The notes under the pieces were generated by a model. That model was not told the origin of the DNA. It did not search any database and saw only the letters and a program-made list of their open reading frames with translations. The position numbers and the translations under genes are program-made. This document shows positions 26,630 through 34,578 of a DNA stretch of 64,000 nucleotides, piece by piece. Source of the DNA: Stappia sp. MMSF_3263 (GTDB taxonomy: Bacteria; Pseudomonadota; Alphaproteobacteria; Rhizobiales; Stappiaceae); contig NZ_JASHIK010000005.1 in NCBI RefSeq assembly GCF_030733745.1, positions 124,001 through 188,000 on the forward strand, written 5' to 3'. Position 1 is the first letter of the stretch. Each line of letters starts with the position of its first letter.

Positions 26630-27155
26630 AGCCGATGATGATGCCACTGGCGAAGGGCAGCATGAACGTGCCGATGAAGGCCTCAAGGCCCGCGAACAGG
26701 CGGATATGCTCGCACGGCTTGAAGTCGCCGTATCCCAGCGTGGTGAAGGTGACAATCGAAAAGTAAAGCGTGTCTGAGAAGCTTGTCTCGACTGCGTTTT
26801 CTTGAGCGGAAGTATCAATTATTCCAAAATAATAGTAAATAGATGCGAACAATAAAATTGTTTTCGTGAAATTTGACAAGACGAAAGCAAGTGACATCGT
26901 CGGCGTTATGCGCTGAGGGGATGTGCTTGAACGACGTGAAATCAGGTTTTTAGTGAAATCAAAGGTCGGAAGAACCAGTATTCCGGCGATGATGACATAG
27001 ATCAAAACGAAAACCAGGTCCTGTGCCATCGCGTCAACATAGACATAGCGGCAAGCCGTCCGAGGGCCGGTTTCACGAACAATCAGGGCGCACAGCCCCG
27101 CCACCAAGGAGATTTCCAGGAAAATGGATATGTAGAAGCGAGCTTTGCTCTTCAT
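26445..27155 (-). CDS. two-pore-segment potassium channel family protein with antisense-derived tail
   Basis: The 236-residue protein has hydrophobic segments at about 8-26, 47-63 and 88-113, a pore loop with the selectivity filter TLGYGD (139-144) and a last membrane segment ending near residue 178. That point coincides with the stop codon of the convergent calcium-binding gene at 26629. The remaining 60 residues are basic and Pro-rich (RLRRKRRNSPATADRPGRA), as expected when the opposite strand of another gene is read. The channel part is lower in GC than its neighbours, suggesting acquisition. The tail may not be functional. Confidence 0.72.
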   Translation of the reverse strand: MKSKARFYISIFLEISLVAGLCALIVRETGPRTACRYVYVDAMAQDLVFVLIYVIIAGILVLPTFDFTKNLISRRSSTSPQRITPTMSLAFVLSNFTKTILLFASIYYYFGIIDTSAQENAVETSFSDTLYFSIVTFTTLGYGDFKPCEHIRLFAGLEAFIGTFMLPFASGIIIGSMLQAPDPDQAVSTTSRQDPPTTRPLTHPATRYLPYRFRLRRKRRNSPATADRPGRAPPSE

Positions 27156-27239
27156 GCCGGTATGCGCTCATGGTCGGTTGTCATGCGCCTCCATTGCTAC
27201 CATTAGATGAGGGGTGAAGGGCTGTAAACGTCGCGTATA

Positions 27240-28592
27240 TCAGCCGTCCCGCTGGCGGCGCGGGTCGCCGGATCGCGCGAGGCCGAGTTCCACCGCCTGC
27301 TTGCCGAATTTCGAGCGCAGGGCATCGACCGCCCGCTCCGCCCTGGCGCGCTGGCCGGCGGCCGGGTCGACGAGGTCGTCGGGATCGGCCTGTGCCGCTC
27401 CGGCGAGTTCGGAAACGCCGATGCCGATCAGGCGAAAGCGCCGTCCGTCCGCGACGGAGCGCAACAACTCGTCGCCGGTACGGAATATGCGGTCGGCAAG
27501 CTGGGTCGGATCGCCGAGGCTGCGCGAGCGCGTCACGGTCTTGAAGTCCCCGGTCCTGAGTTTCAGCGTGACGGTGCGGCCGGACAGTTCGGCGGCCTTC
27601 AGGCGCGCCGACACTTCCTCGCTGAGGCGGCGAAGGATGGCGCGCAACTTCTCCGGATCGGAAATGTCGGTGTTGAAGGTGGTTTCGCTGGAAACGCTCT
27701 TGGTCTCCCGGTCCGGCGAAACGCGACGGTCGTCCCGGCCCCAGGCAAGGCTTGCAAGGCGCAGGCCCATGGCGCCGTAGCGCCGGGCGAGGGTCGTTGC
27801 GTCCATCTCCTGAAGCTGGCCGATGGTTTTCAGCCCGTCGGCAGCGAGCTTTTCCTGGAAAACCCGCCCGACACCCCAGATCAGGCCGATCGGTTGCGTG
27901 GCCAGAAATTGCGAGGCCTCCTGCGCACCGATCACCGAGAAGCCGCGCGGCTTGTCGAGGTCCGAGGCTATCTTGGCGAGAAACTTGTTGGGAGCAAGTC
28001 CGATGGACACGGTGACGCCGATGTCGCGTTCGATCTCGCGGGCAAGGCGGGCAAGGATCTCTACCGGCGGTGCATGGTGCAGGCGCTCGGTACCGGTCAT
28101 GTCGAGAAAAGCCTCGTCGATCGACAGCGGTTCCACCAGCGGGGTCAGCGCGCGCATGCGCTCGCGTATCTCGCGGCCGACCCGCACGTATTTCGCCATG
28201 TCCGGCTTGATGATCACCGCCTCGGGGCAGGCTTCGCGGGCCTTGAACATCGGCATGGCGGACCGCACGCCGTGGATGCGGGCGATATAGCAGCAGGTCG
28301 AGACCACGCCCCGCGTCCCGCCGCCGATGATCACCGGCTTGTCGAGAAGGTCGGGGTTGTCGCGCTTTTCGACGGAGGCGTAGAAGGCGTCGCAGTCGAT
28401 ATGGGCGATGACGAGATTGTCGAGTTCGGGATGGGCGAGCACGCGGGGGCTGCCACAGGCAGGACAGCGCGGGCGCGCGGCGCGCGCAGGGACCGGCGCG
28501 CGCGATCCGCAGTCGCGGCAGAGCACGGGCACCTGGGCCGTGCCGCTGCCTTCGCCCGCCGCTTTCGCGCCATGCATGCCCGTGCCGGTCAT
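27240..28592 (-). CDS. dinB: DNA polymerase IV with N-terminal zinc-ribbon extension
   Basis: The 450-residue Y-family polymerase performs error-prone translesion synthesis. Catalytic motifs are [12 protein letters not shown] and [28 protein letters not shown] and the little-finger region follow. Before the catalytic core are about 50 extra residues with CRDC and CPAC (Cys 25, 28, 43, 46), a likely zinc ribbon not found in E. coli DinB. The start at 28592 has AAAGG upstream. It is last in a DUF3572-HAD-dinB operon. Confidence 0.93.
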   Translation of the reverse strand: MTGTGMHGAKAAGEGSGTAQVPVLCRDCGSRAPVPARAARPRCPACGSPRVLAHPELDNLVIAHIDCDAFYASVEKRDNPDLLDKPVIIGGGTRGVVSTCCYIARIHGVRSAMPMFKAREACPEAVIIKPDMAKYVRVGREIRERMRALTPLVEPLSIDEAFLDMTGTERLHHAPPVEILARLAREIERDIGVTVSIGLAPNKFLAKIASDLDKPRGFSVIGAQEASQFLATQPIGLIWGVGRVFQEKLAADGLKTIGQLQEMDATTLARRYGAMGLRLASLAWGRDDRRVSPDRETKSVSSETTFNTDISDPEKLRAILRRLSEEVSARLKAAELSGRTVTLKLRTGDFKTVTRSRSLGDPTQLADRIFRTGDELLRSVADGRRFRLIGIGVSELAGAAQADPDDLVDPAAGQRARAERAVDALRSKFGKQAVELGLARSGDPRRQRDG

Positions 28593-28621
28593 GCCCGCAC
28601 CTTTCGCCCTGGCGCCTGCCC

Positions 28622-29302
28622 TCAGGCGCCGATCCGGTTGCGAATATAAGCTCCCGCATCGCGCCAGTCATGGGTCTTCAGCGCCACGCCGTCGATCTCT
28701 CCGGCTCCGGTGAAGAAGCGCCGGTCCGCAATGAAGTGGACAAGAGTGCTCATGGCATGGCTGTCGCGCACGGAGACAATGTTGGTGGCGCTGTCGTCGA
28801 TAAAGATCACCGGTGCCCGGCGACCGGCGGCAAGGGCTGCGACCGCGCCACCCTTTGGGCCGGAATTGGTGAGCAGCGGGTACTCCATTCCGTGTCCGGC
28901 AAGGTTGGTGATGCGCGGTTCCCGGTTCCAGTCGCCGGGAAGATTGGTCAGAAAGACGATGTCGGCCTTGTCGGACAGGGACCGCAGCGCCTCGGCCGCA
29001 CCCTCGACCGGCTCCTGTCGGGGTGCCCAGTCGTCGAAAAAGCCCTGGATCAGGGCCCGCACGGCCGCGCCGTCGAGCAGCTGGCCGGCGGTGTCGGCGA
29101 TGTTGCCTGTGAGCTTGTACTCATGCGACAGGAACGCGAATCCCTGTTCGCCGAGATGCGCCTCGAAAGGCGCCAGGAAATGCAGCACGACCTCGTCGAC
29201 ATCGCAGATGACGAGCGGGCGTTCCGGATCCGTCGGGTGGCGCCTCGCGTGCTCGCGGATCTGGGCCAGCGTCTGGGGCCTGACCGGGGTCGGTTCGCTC
29301 AT
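28622..29302 (-). CDS. HAD superfamily hydrolase-like protein
   Basis: The 226-residue protein has motif I as [16 protein letters not shown], motif [13 protein letters not shown] and motif [13 protein letters not shown], the layout of haloacid dehalogenase-type phosphatases. The second aspartate of motif I (DVD) is present. Substrate is unknown. Its ATG at 29302 overlaps the DUF3572 stop codon by four bases, and dinB starts 29 bases downstream. Confidence 0.78.
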   Translation of the reverse strand: MSEPTPVRPQTLAQIREHARRHPTDPERPLVICDVDEVVLHFLAPFEAHLGEQGFAFLSHEYKLTGNIADTAGQLLDGAAVRALIQGFFDDWAPRQEPVEGAAEALRSLSDKADIVFLTNLPGDWNREPRITNLAGHGMEYPLLTNSGPKGGAVAALAAGRRAPVIFIDDSATNIVSVRDSHAMSTLVHFIADRRFFTGAGEIDGVALKTHDWRDAGAYIRNRIGA

Positions 29303-29601
29303 TCCAGGGGACCTTCCGCCCCGCCATCCAGGGCATAGCGGGCCGTGGCGATGGATGTCGGGCGCAGGCCGCGTGCCTCGCAGAAGGCAAGCAGCAGCGA
29401 TTCGTGCGCCATGTAGAACTCCAGCACGCCGACGAGGAAGCCGGGCTCCCTGGCCGCGTCGCGCAACTCCGCCGGGCCGATGCCCGCGAGTGCCAGGAAA
29501 CGGCCGAGATGTTCAAGGTCCGCAGCGAGATAGCCGAGGGCGTCGGTTGCGAGCGCCTCCGCTTCATCCGCGCCAAAACGGGTCGGGTGCCGCGCCGTCA
29601 T
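29299..29601 (-). CDS. DUF3572 family protein
   Basis: This 100-residue, helical, acidic protein contains ALATDALGYLAADLEHLGRF and FLVGVLEFYMAHESLLLAF, the conserved pattern of DUF3572, a small alphaproteobacterial family of unknown function. It overlaps the HAD gene by four bases and is first in the operon ending with dinB. It is divergent from divK. Confidence 0.85.
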   Translation of the reverse strand: MTARHPTRFGADEAEALATDALGYLAADLEHLGRFLALAGIGPAELRDAAREPGFLVGVLEFYMAHESLLLAFCEARGLRPTSIATARYALDGGAEGPLE

Positions 29602-29755
29602 TTGCGTTTGCCTTTCCGAAACGAATTACGTCTACGATATATGGTACCTATCGTGGGAAAGGGGCCGACGCCAGTCACGCTCTCGCCATGCCGGCGCATC
29701 TTAGCCCGGCACGTGAGCCGCAGGTGGCCCGGGCGCGGGGACGAAGGCGAGTATT

Positions 29756-30124
29756 ATGGCTAAGACCGTGCTGATTGTTGAGGATAACGAACTCAACATG
29801 AAGCTGTTTCATGACCTCCTGGAAGCGCATGGCTACCAGACGCTCCAGACCCGCACGGGCATGGAGGCGCTGGAGCTTGCGCGCGAGCATCGCCCGCAGC
29901 TGATCCTGATGGATATCCAGTTGCCGGAAGTGTCGGGCCTCGAGGTCACGAAATGGATCAAGGAAGACGACGACCTCAAGACCATTCCCGTCATCGCCGT
30001 CACCGCTTTCGCGATGAAGGGCGATGAGGAACGAATCCGGCAGGGGGGCTGCGAGGCCTATATCTCCAAGCCGATCTCGGTCGCGAAGTTTCTCGAAACC
30101 GTTCGTTCCTATCTGGGCGACTGA
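29756..30124 (+). CDS. divK: single-domain response regulator DivK
   Basis: The 122-residue CheY-like receiver has the acidic pocket (IVEDNE), phosphorylation site Asp53 (LMDIQLP), conserved Thr (VTAFAM) and Lys105 (SKPIS). Length, sequence and direct linkage to pleD match DivK, the essential polarity and cell-division regulator of alphaproteobacteria that acts with DivJ/PleC and the CckA-CtrA phosphorelay. It ends 15 bases before pleD. Confidence 0.95.
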   Translation: MAKTVLIVEDNELNMKLFHDLLEAHGYQTLQTRTGMEALELAREHRPQLILMDIQLPEVSGLEVTKWIKEDDDLKTIPVIAVTAFAMKGDEERIRQGGCEAYISKPISVAKFLETVRSYLGD

Positions 30125-30139
30125 CAAACAGGCGGAGGC

Positions 30140-31561
30140 ATGAGCGGGCGCATACTCGTTGTCGACGACGTCAAGGCGAATGTAAGACTTCTGGAAGCCC
30201 GGCTTGGCGCGGAGTATTTCGATGTCCGTTCCGCCGCCAATGGCGAGGAGGCGCTCGCGCTGATCGCGTCCTGGCCGTGCGACATCGTCCTGCTCGACGT
30301 GATGATGCCGGGCCTCGACGGTTTCGAGGTCTGCCGCCGCATCAAGTCCGACCCGCGCAGCGCTCATATCCCCGTCATCCTGATCACCGCGCTGGACCGG
30401 ACCGACGACCGGATCCAGGGCCTGCGTGCGGGAGCCGACGAGTTCCTGACCAAGCCGGTCAACGACGTGGCGCTGGTGGCGCGGGTGAAGAACCTGGTGG
30501 CGCTGAAACGCGTCACCGACGAATTGCGGCTGAGGGCCCAGACAGGCTCGCGGCTCGGCCTGACGACGCCCTTCGATCCTTCGGGGGAGGAGGAGGCGCG
30601 GCTGCTGCTCGTCGATGACCGGCCGTCCTCCAGTTCACGGCTGGTGGAGGCGCTCGGACGGGACTGCATCGTCGACATAGAGGGCACGGCGCCGCAAGGG
30701 CTGATCGCGGCGGCGGAAAAGTCCTATGACACGATCCTGATCAATCTCGGCCTTGCCTCATACGACGCCCTGCGGCTCGTATCGCAGCTTCGCGCGCTGG
30801 AGCGCACGCGGCTGGTGCCGATCGTTCTTGTCGCCGATCCCGACGATACCGCCCGCACGACGCGGGCGCTGGAGCTGGGCGTCAACGACTATGTCCTGCG
30901 TCCGGTCGAGCGGACGGAGTTGCTGCTGCGGGTGCGGTCGCAGATCAGCCGCAAACGGGGCAATGACCGGCTGGCGGCGGATGTGGAGCAGACCATCGCG
31001 ATGGCGATCACCGATCCGCTCACGGGCCTGCGCAATCGACGCTATCTGGAGACCCACCTTGTCAGCCTCGTGAGGCAGGCACGCGAGGCGGAGCTGCCGC
31101 TGTCGGTGCTGATCATCGATATCGACCACTTCAAGCGCATCAACGATCTTCACGGGCACGATGCCGGCGACCGGGTGATCCGCGAAGTGGCGCGGCGCTT
31201 GCGGGCGCACACACGCAGCCTCGACATGGCCTGCCGCTACGGCGGCGAGGAGTTCGTCATCCTGATGCCGGAAACCACGCTGGACACGGCGGAAGGCGTT
31301 GCCGAGCGCCTGCGCAAGCTGATCGAGGCGGAAGCCTTCGCGCTGCCCTCGCAGGACGAGATGCTGGTGACCGTCAGCATCGGCGTCGCCGGGTTCGCGG
31401 GCCGGGACGACAATGGCGAAGCGATGATCAAAAGGGCCGACCAGGCGCTTTACGAGGCCAAGGGCGCCGGGCGCAACAAGGTGGCGCGGGACCGCAAGGC
31501 CTCGGCCCCTCAGCCGCCGGCGACACATGCCGGGTCCGACAGGGCCGCACTGAGCGGATAG
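30140..31561 (+). CDS. pleD: PleD family diguanylate cyclase response regulator
   Basis: The 473-residue protein has REC1 (1-120, phosphorylatable Asp53 in LLDVMMPG), a degenerate REC2 (about 155-275) and a C-terminal GGDEF domain with active-site GGEEF at 368-372. The inhibitory RxxD site (RSLD) sits a few residues earlier, so product inhibition by c-di-GMP is expected. Phosphorylation-driven dimerisation would make c-di-GMP during the cell cycle. GGCGGAGG precedes the ATG. Confidence 0.95.
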   Translation: MSGRILVVDDVKANVRLLEARLGAEYFDVRSAANGEEALALIASWPCDIVLLDVMMPGLDGFEVCRRIKSDPRSAHIPVILITALDRTDDRIQGLRAGADEFLTKPVNDVALVARVKNLVALKRVTDELRLRAQTGSRLGLTTPFDPSGEEEARLLLVDDRPSSSSRLVEALGRDCIVDIEGTAPQGLIAAAEKSYDTILINLGLASYDALRLVSQLRALERTRLVPIVLVADPDDTARTTRALELGVNDYVLRPVERTELLLRVRSQISRKRGNDRLAADVEQTIAMAITDPLTGLRNRRYLETHLVSLVRQAREAELPLSVLIIDIDHFKRINDLHGHDAGDRVIREVARRLRAHTRSLDMACRYGGEEFVILMPETTLDTAEGVAERLRKLIEAEAFALPSQDEMLVTVSIGVAGFAGRDDNGEAMIKRADQALYEAKGAGRNKVARDRKASAPQPPATHAGSDRAALSG

Positions 31562-31624
31562 GCCGGCACCCGACTGCCGGATGGGCCTTCGCCGGAAGGC
31601 GAAGGGGTTCCGGCCTTCAGATCC

Positions 31625-32272
31625 TTATTGCGGCACGTATCCGGGGATCGTGCGGGCGGCCTCGCGGTCGACCCGTGCCAGCGTCAGTTCGTAGTCGCGC
31701 CGGCGGTCGTTCAGCTCGAAACGGGCGCTCTGCAGATCGAAGCGGGCATCCTGCATTTTCTGGCGCAGGTCGTTGCGCCGGTCGCGGCAATCGGCCCGCT
31801 CGTCGCCCTTGAGGCTGCGGCAGTCGAGCCTGTCGAGATCCGAACGAAGCTTGTCGATCTGCCGGTCACGGTCGGAAATGCGCCGTTCGAGCCGCTCGAC
31901 ACGGTCGCGTGCCACCCAGATGCGCGTGCCGAGCCTGTGCGCGTCTTCCACTTCACCAGCAAGATGGGGCGGGCAGATGGGAGAAACCGGCCGGTTCTGG
32001 CGGCCGAGACCGAACCCGTTCATCGGCGTGCAATACAGCAGGACGCCCGAGTTCCATCCGGCCAGATAGGCCTGCGGGTCCGGGGTGATGCCGTGGCGGC
32101 CGCAATCCTTGGCGACATCCTCGAAACGGGAAGAAGGATGTCCCTGCGCCGCATCGGCACGTCCCAGTTCCGACCAGTCGCCGGCGACGCATTGTTCCTT
32201 GGAAACCGTCTCGCAGCCGGCGAGAAGAAGCGCGCCAAGAACGACGGAGACAACATAAATCCAGGGCTTCAT
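31625..32272 (-). CDS. DUF2799 family lipoprotein
   Basis: The 215-residue protein starts MKPWIYVVSVVLGALLLAGC, a signal peptide with lipobox LLAGC, so it should be lipid-anchored in the envelope. DWSELGRADAAQG and CGRHGITPDPQAYLAGWNSG are DUF2799 features. A charged coiled coil (about 120-205) follows. The ATG at 32272 begins the signal peptide; the open frame further upstream is not needed. It converges with pleD. Confidence 0.82.
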   Translation of the reverse strand: MKPWIYVVSVVLGALLLAGCETVSKEQCVAGDWSELGRADAAQGHPSSRFEDVAKDCGRHGITPDPQAYLAGWNSGVLLYCTPMNGFGLGRQNRPVSPICPPHLAGEVEDAHRLGTRIWVARDRVERLERRISDRDRQIDKLRSDLDRLDCRSLKGDERADCRDRRNDLRQKMQDARFDLQSARFELNDRRRDYELTLARVDREAARTIPGYVPQ

Positions 32273-32640
32273 TGTCGAAATCCATGAAACTGAATGAGCG
32301 TGAAAAGGCCGGGTCGGCCGAGGGGGCACGCCCTGTTTAAAGGCAGTGCGGTGGGGAGTGCAATGGCAGCGGGGAGAAACCGGCACTGCGGCGGCAGGCC
32401 AGGGCGGGCCAAAAGGCCAGAGCGGCTGTTCCTGGGTGCGGCGCGTCGGCAGCACGCCGGCAAAGGCCCCGCCGCACGCGTGGTCGAGCACGGGTGTTGC
32501 CGAAGGCAGGGAGGATTCAGGCAAGGAAATCACGGTACTTGAGCAAGAATGTTGCGCGTTCGGACCGTTAACCGAATTCATTTACATAAAAGGAAAATAA
32601 ATTCTTAACAAAATGCGTCGGTCTATTGATTCGAAAGGCG
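32273..32640. other. intergenic region without a recognised gene
   Basis: The region is GC-rich up to about 32500 and then AT-rich (32560-32640). I see no family-like coding frame. It would contain the promoter for the lipoprotein gene and, at its right end, a possible promoter for the candidate RNA at 32660. Confidence 0.4.
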
Positions 32641-32659
32641 CTTTGGGTAGTCTGCCGAT

Positions 32660-32858
32660 GAAAGAACGGTGATGTTTCGCTTCGGAATATCGTCGTGCGA
32701 CCCGGAAGCGTGCTGCGTCAGCGGCCAATCCGGGCAGATTCCCACGGAAGGTTCAGGTCCGCCGCATCTCCTGACACCGTGGGTTTGATCGGCGTCCCGC
32801 GGGTTGGAGTGGCCTCCTCGTGTAAGCCCGGCAGGGACGCCGATCGCCTCTTTTCTTC
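32660..32858 (+). ncRNA. candidate structured small RNA
   Basis: Three hairpins lie in a row in a long intergenic gap: CCCGGA/TCCGGG (32701-32734); CCCACGG/CCGTGGG with an inner TTCAGG/CCTGA (32741-32783); and a 12-bp perfect stem GATCGGCGTCCC/GGGACGCCGATC (32787-32845). The last is followed by a pyrimidine-rich GCCTCTTTTCTT, like a terminator. TTGATT and TAGTCT, 16 bases apart, lie upstream and would start transcription near 32660. No known RNA family was recognised, and the limits are approximate. Confidence 0.4.
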
Positions 32859-32973
32859 CAGCAAATCCGATACTCTCAGGCCCGATATTCGGCGCCTTGT
32901 CATGCTGCCTGCCTGCCGCTCAAGAGGCGTGGGCACCGCGCCCGGTTTCCGGCCGCACAGGCGAGCAGAATCG

Positions 32974-32995
32974 AAAAAGGCTCCCGAAGGAGCCT
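32974..32995 (-). terminator. rpmG: rho-independent terminator after rpmG
   Basis: On the minus strand AGGCTCC and GGAGCCT form a 7-bp stem around a stable TTCG tetraloop, followed by TTTT. It lies about 30 bases after the rpmG stop codon. Confidence 0.85.
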
Positions 32996-33026
32996 CTGTC
33001 TCTGTCGTCAGCGGGAAGCCCGGATC

Positions 33027-33194
33027 TTACTTGATCTTGGCTTCGCGGAACTCGACATGCTTCTTTGCGACCGGGTCGTACTTCCGCTTGACCATCTTCT
33101 CGGTCATCGTGCGGGAATTCTTCTTCGTCACATAGAAGAAGCCGGTGTCGGCGGTCGACAGCAACTTGATCTTGATGGTGTTCGCCTTGGCCAT
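33027..33194 (-). CDS. rpmG: 50S ribosomal protein L33
   Basis: The 55-residue basic protein ([20 protein letters not shown], then [20 protein letters not shown]) is a standard L33 of the large ribosomal subunit. It lacks the CxxC pairs of zinc-binding L33, so it is the zinc-independent form. A terminator follows at 32974-32995. It lies downstream of the topA-rnr-DUF983-NUDIX group with a 158-base gap, so a separate promoter is likely. Confidence 0.95.
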   Translation of the reverse strand: MAKANTIKIKLLSTADTGFFYVTKKNSRTMTEKMVKRKYDPVAKKHVEFREAKIK

Positions 33195-33352
33195 CGTTCT
33201 TGTCCTTGCACTGGTGTCCGGCCGTACGTCGGAGGCTCCGTAAGATTCGGAGAAGACGCTCCACCGGGTATTCTTTGGAAACTGAGCGCGCACCATACGT
33301 TTCGCGCGCCCAAAGTCAAGCGGGATCGCCGGCCTGCCGCACGCATTCGGCG

Positions 33353-34096
33353 TCAGATTTCCTCGCGTACAAATCCCGAGCCGCGCCAGTAGTAGTAGGG
33401 CACCGGTGTTGCCGGGTCGAGATCCGGATCGATGGCCAGGCGCGCCTGCAATTCCTCGATGATTGTCAGTGTGATGGTCGGCAGCTCCAGTGCCTTTGCA
33501 TCGTCCAGCGACAGCCAGTGGACGTCTTCCAGCTCGCCGGACGGGCCGGTGCCGGAGGGCAGACGGTCGGCGATGGCATCCGCGAACACGGCAAGGAACC
33601 TTGTGTCGAAGCGCCGCGGTCGGCGAGGCGGGGTGATGGCCCTGGCGATCAGGCGCACCGGCGTCAGGTCGGGCAGCAGGCGGCGCTCGGAAAACGCCGC
33701 CATGTCGTCCTTGCCCTGCCAGGCAAGATCGTTGGGGGTCCCGACCAGCACACCGGCTTCCTCGTAGGTCTCGCGCACGGCCGCCACCGTGAAGGCGCGC
33801 GCGCGCGCCTCGGTCTTGGGAGCCTTCATGGCATGGGTGAGCTTGCGCGCCACTTCCGGATGATAGCTGCCGGTCACCGGAATGCGGCTGTCGGCCGGAT
33901 CGACCCGGCCGCCGGGAAACACGAACATGCCCGGCATGAAGCGGTGGCGCATGTGCCGGCGGCCCATCAGGACGCGCGGGCTGCCGCCGCCGCTGCGGTC
34001 GAGAACCAGCAGTGTCGCCGCATCCTTCGGCCGCAGGTTCGGGTTGTTCATGTGACGCTCGGCCTGGGAGAGGCGTTGCACGAGATTCTCGCTCAT
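33353..34096 (-). CDS. NUDIX hydrolase
   Basis: The 247-residue protein has a Nudix box that is recognisable but split by an insertion: FPGGRVDP, then about 35 residues, and [14 protein letters not shown] (the REXXEE core). Such NUDT-like proteins with long insertions hydrolyse nucleoside diphosphate derivatives such as CoA or diadenosine polyphosphates; substrate unknown. Its ATG at 34096 overlaps the DUF983 stop by four bases. An alternative in-frame ATG lies 15 codons in. Confidence 0.85.
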   Translation of the reverse strand: MSENLVQRLSQAERHMNNPNLRPKDAATLLVLDRSGGGSPRVLMGRRHMRHRFMPGMFVFPGGRVDPADSRIPVTGSYHPEVARKLTHAMKAPKTEARARAFTVAAVRETYEEAGVLVGTPNDLAWQGKDDMAAFSERRLLPDLTPVRLIARAITPPRRPRRFDTRFLAVFADAIADRLPSGTGPSGELEDVHWLSLDDAKALELPTITLTIIEELQARLAIDPDLDPATPVPYYYWRGSGFVREEI

Positions 34097-34578
34097 GCGG
34101 GTTTGCCGTCGCCGCCGAAATCGATGCCCGGCTCGTCGTCGCCGATCGCGTTGGGATCGAACCCGTGCATGTAGTTGGCCCATTGCAGGCCGATCAGCGC
34201 GCCCTTGATCGGCGGCAGGCAGAACAGCGTCATCGCGACGATGAGCGGCAGCCAGAGCACGAAATGGACCCACATGGGAGGCACCATCATCACCTCGACG
34301 GCCAGCGCGATCGGCAGCACGACGTGGCCGACGACGAAGATCGTGCAATAGGGCGGGGCGTCGTCGGCGCGGTGGTGGTGAAGTTCCTCGCCGCAGGATG
34401 CGCAGACCGGCTCGACCTTGAGGTACTTGCCGTATAGGCGGCCGGTGCCGCAGTTGGGGCACAGGCCCTTGGCGCCGAGCAGCATCGCGCGGGCGACGTC
34501 GCGCCGGGGCTTCGCGGCCACGGGAGCGGGGGTGGCGGGGCCGCCGATGCCGGCGGTACCAGCGTAGGTCACAGTCAT
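34093..34578 (-). CDS. DUF983 family membrane protein
   Basis: The 161-residue protein has a CPNC/CASC zinc-ribbon-like segment (about residues 40-63) followed by two membrane segments ([19 protein letters not shown] and [16 protein letters not shown]). This is the usual DUF983 layout; function unknown. It is linked by 4-nt overlaps to rnr upstream and the NUDIX gene downstream, an arrangement common in alphaproteobacteria. Confidence 0.9.
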   Translation of the reverse strand: MTVTYAGTAGIGGPATPAPVAAKPRRDVARAMLLGAKGLCPNCGTGRLYGKYLKVEPVCASCGEELHHHRADDAPPYCTIFVVGHVVLPIALAVEVMMVPPMWVHFVLWLPLIVAMTLFCLPPIKGALIGLQWANYMHGFDPNAIGDDEPGIDFGGDGKPA

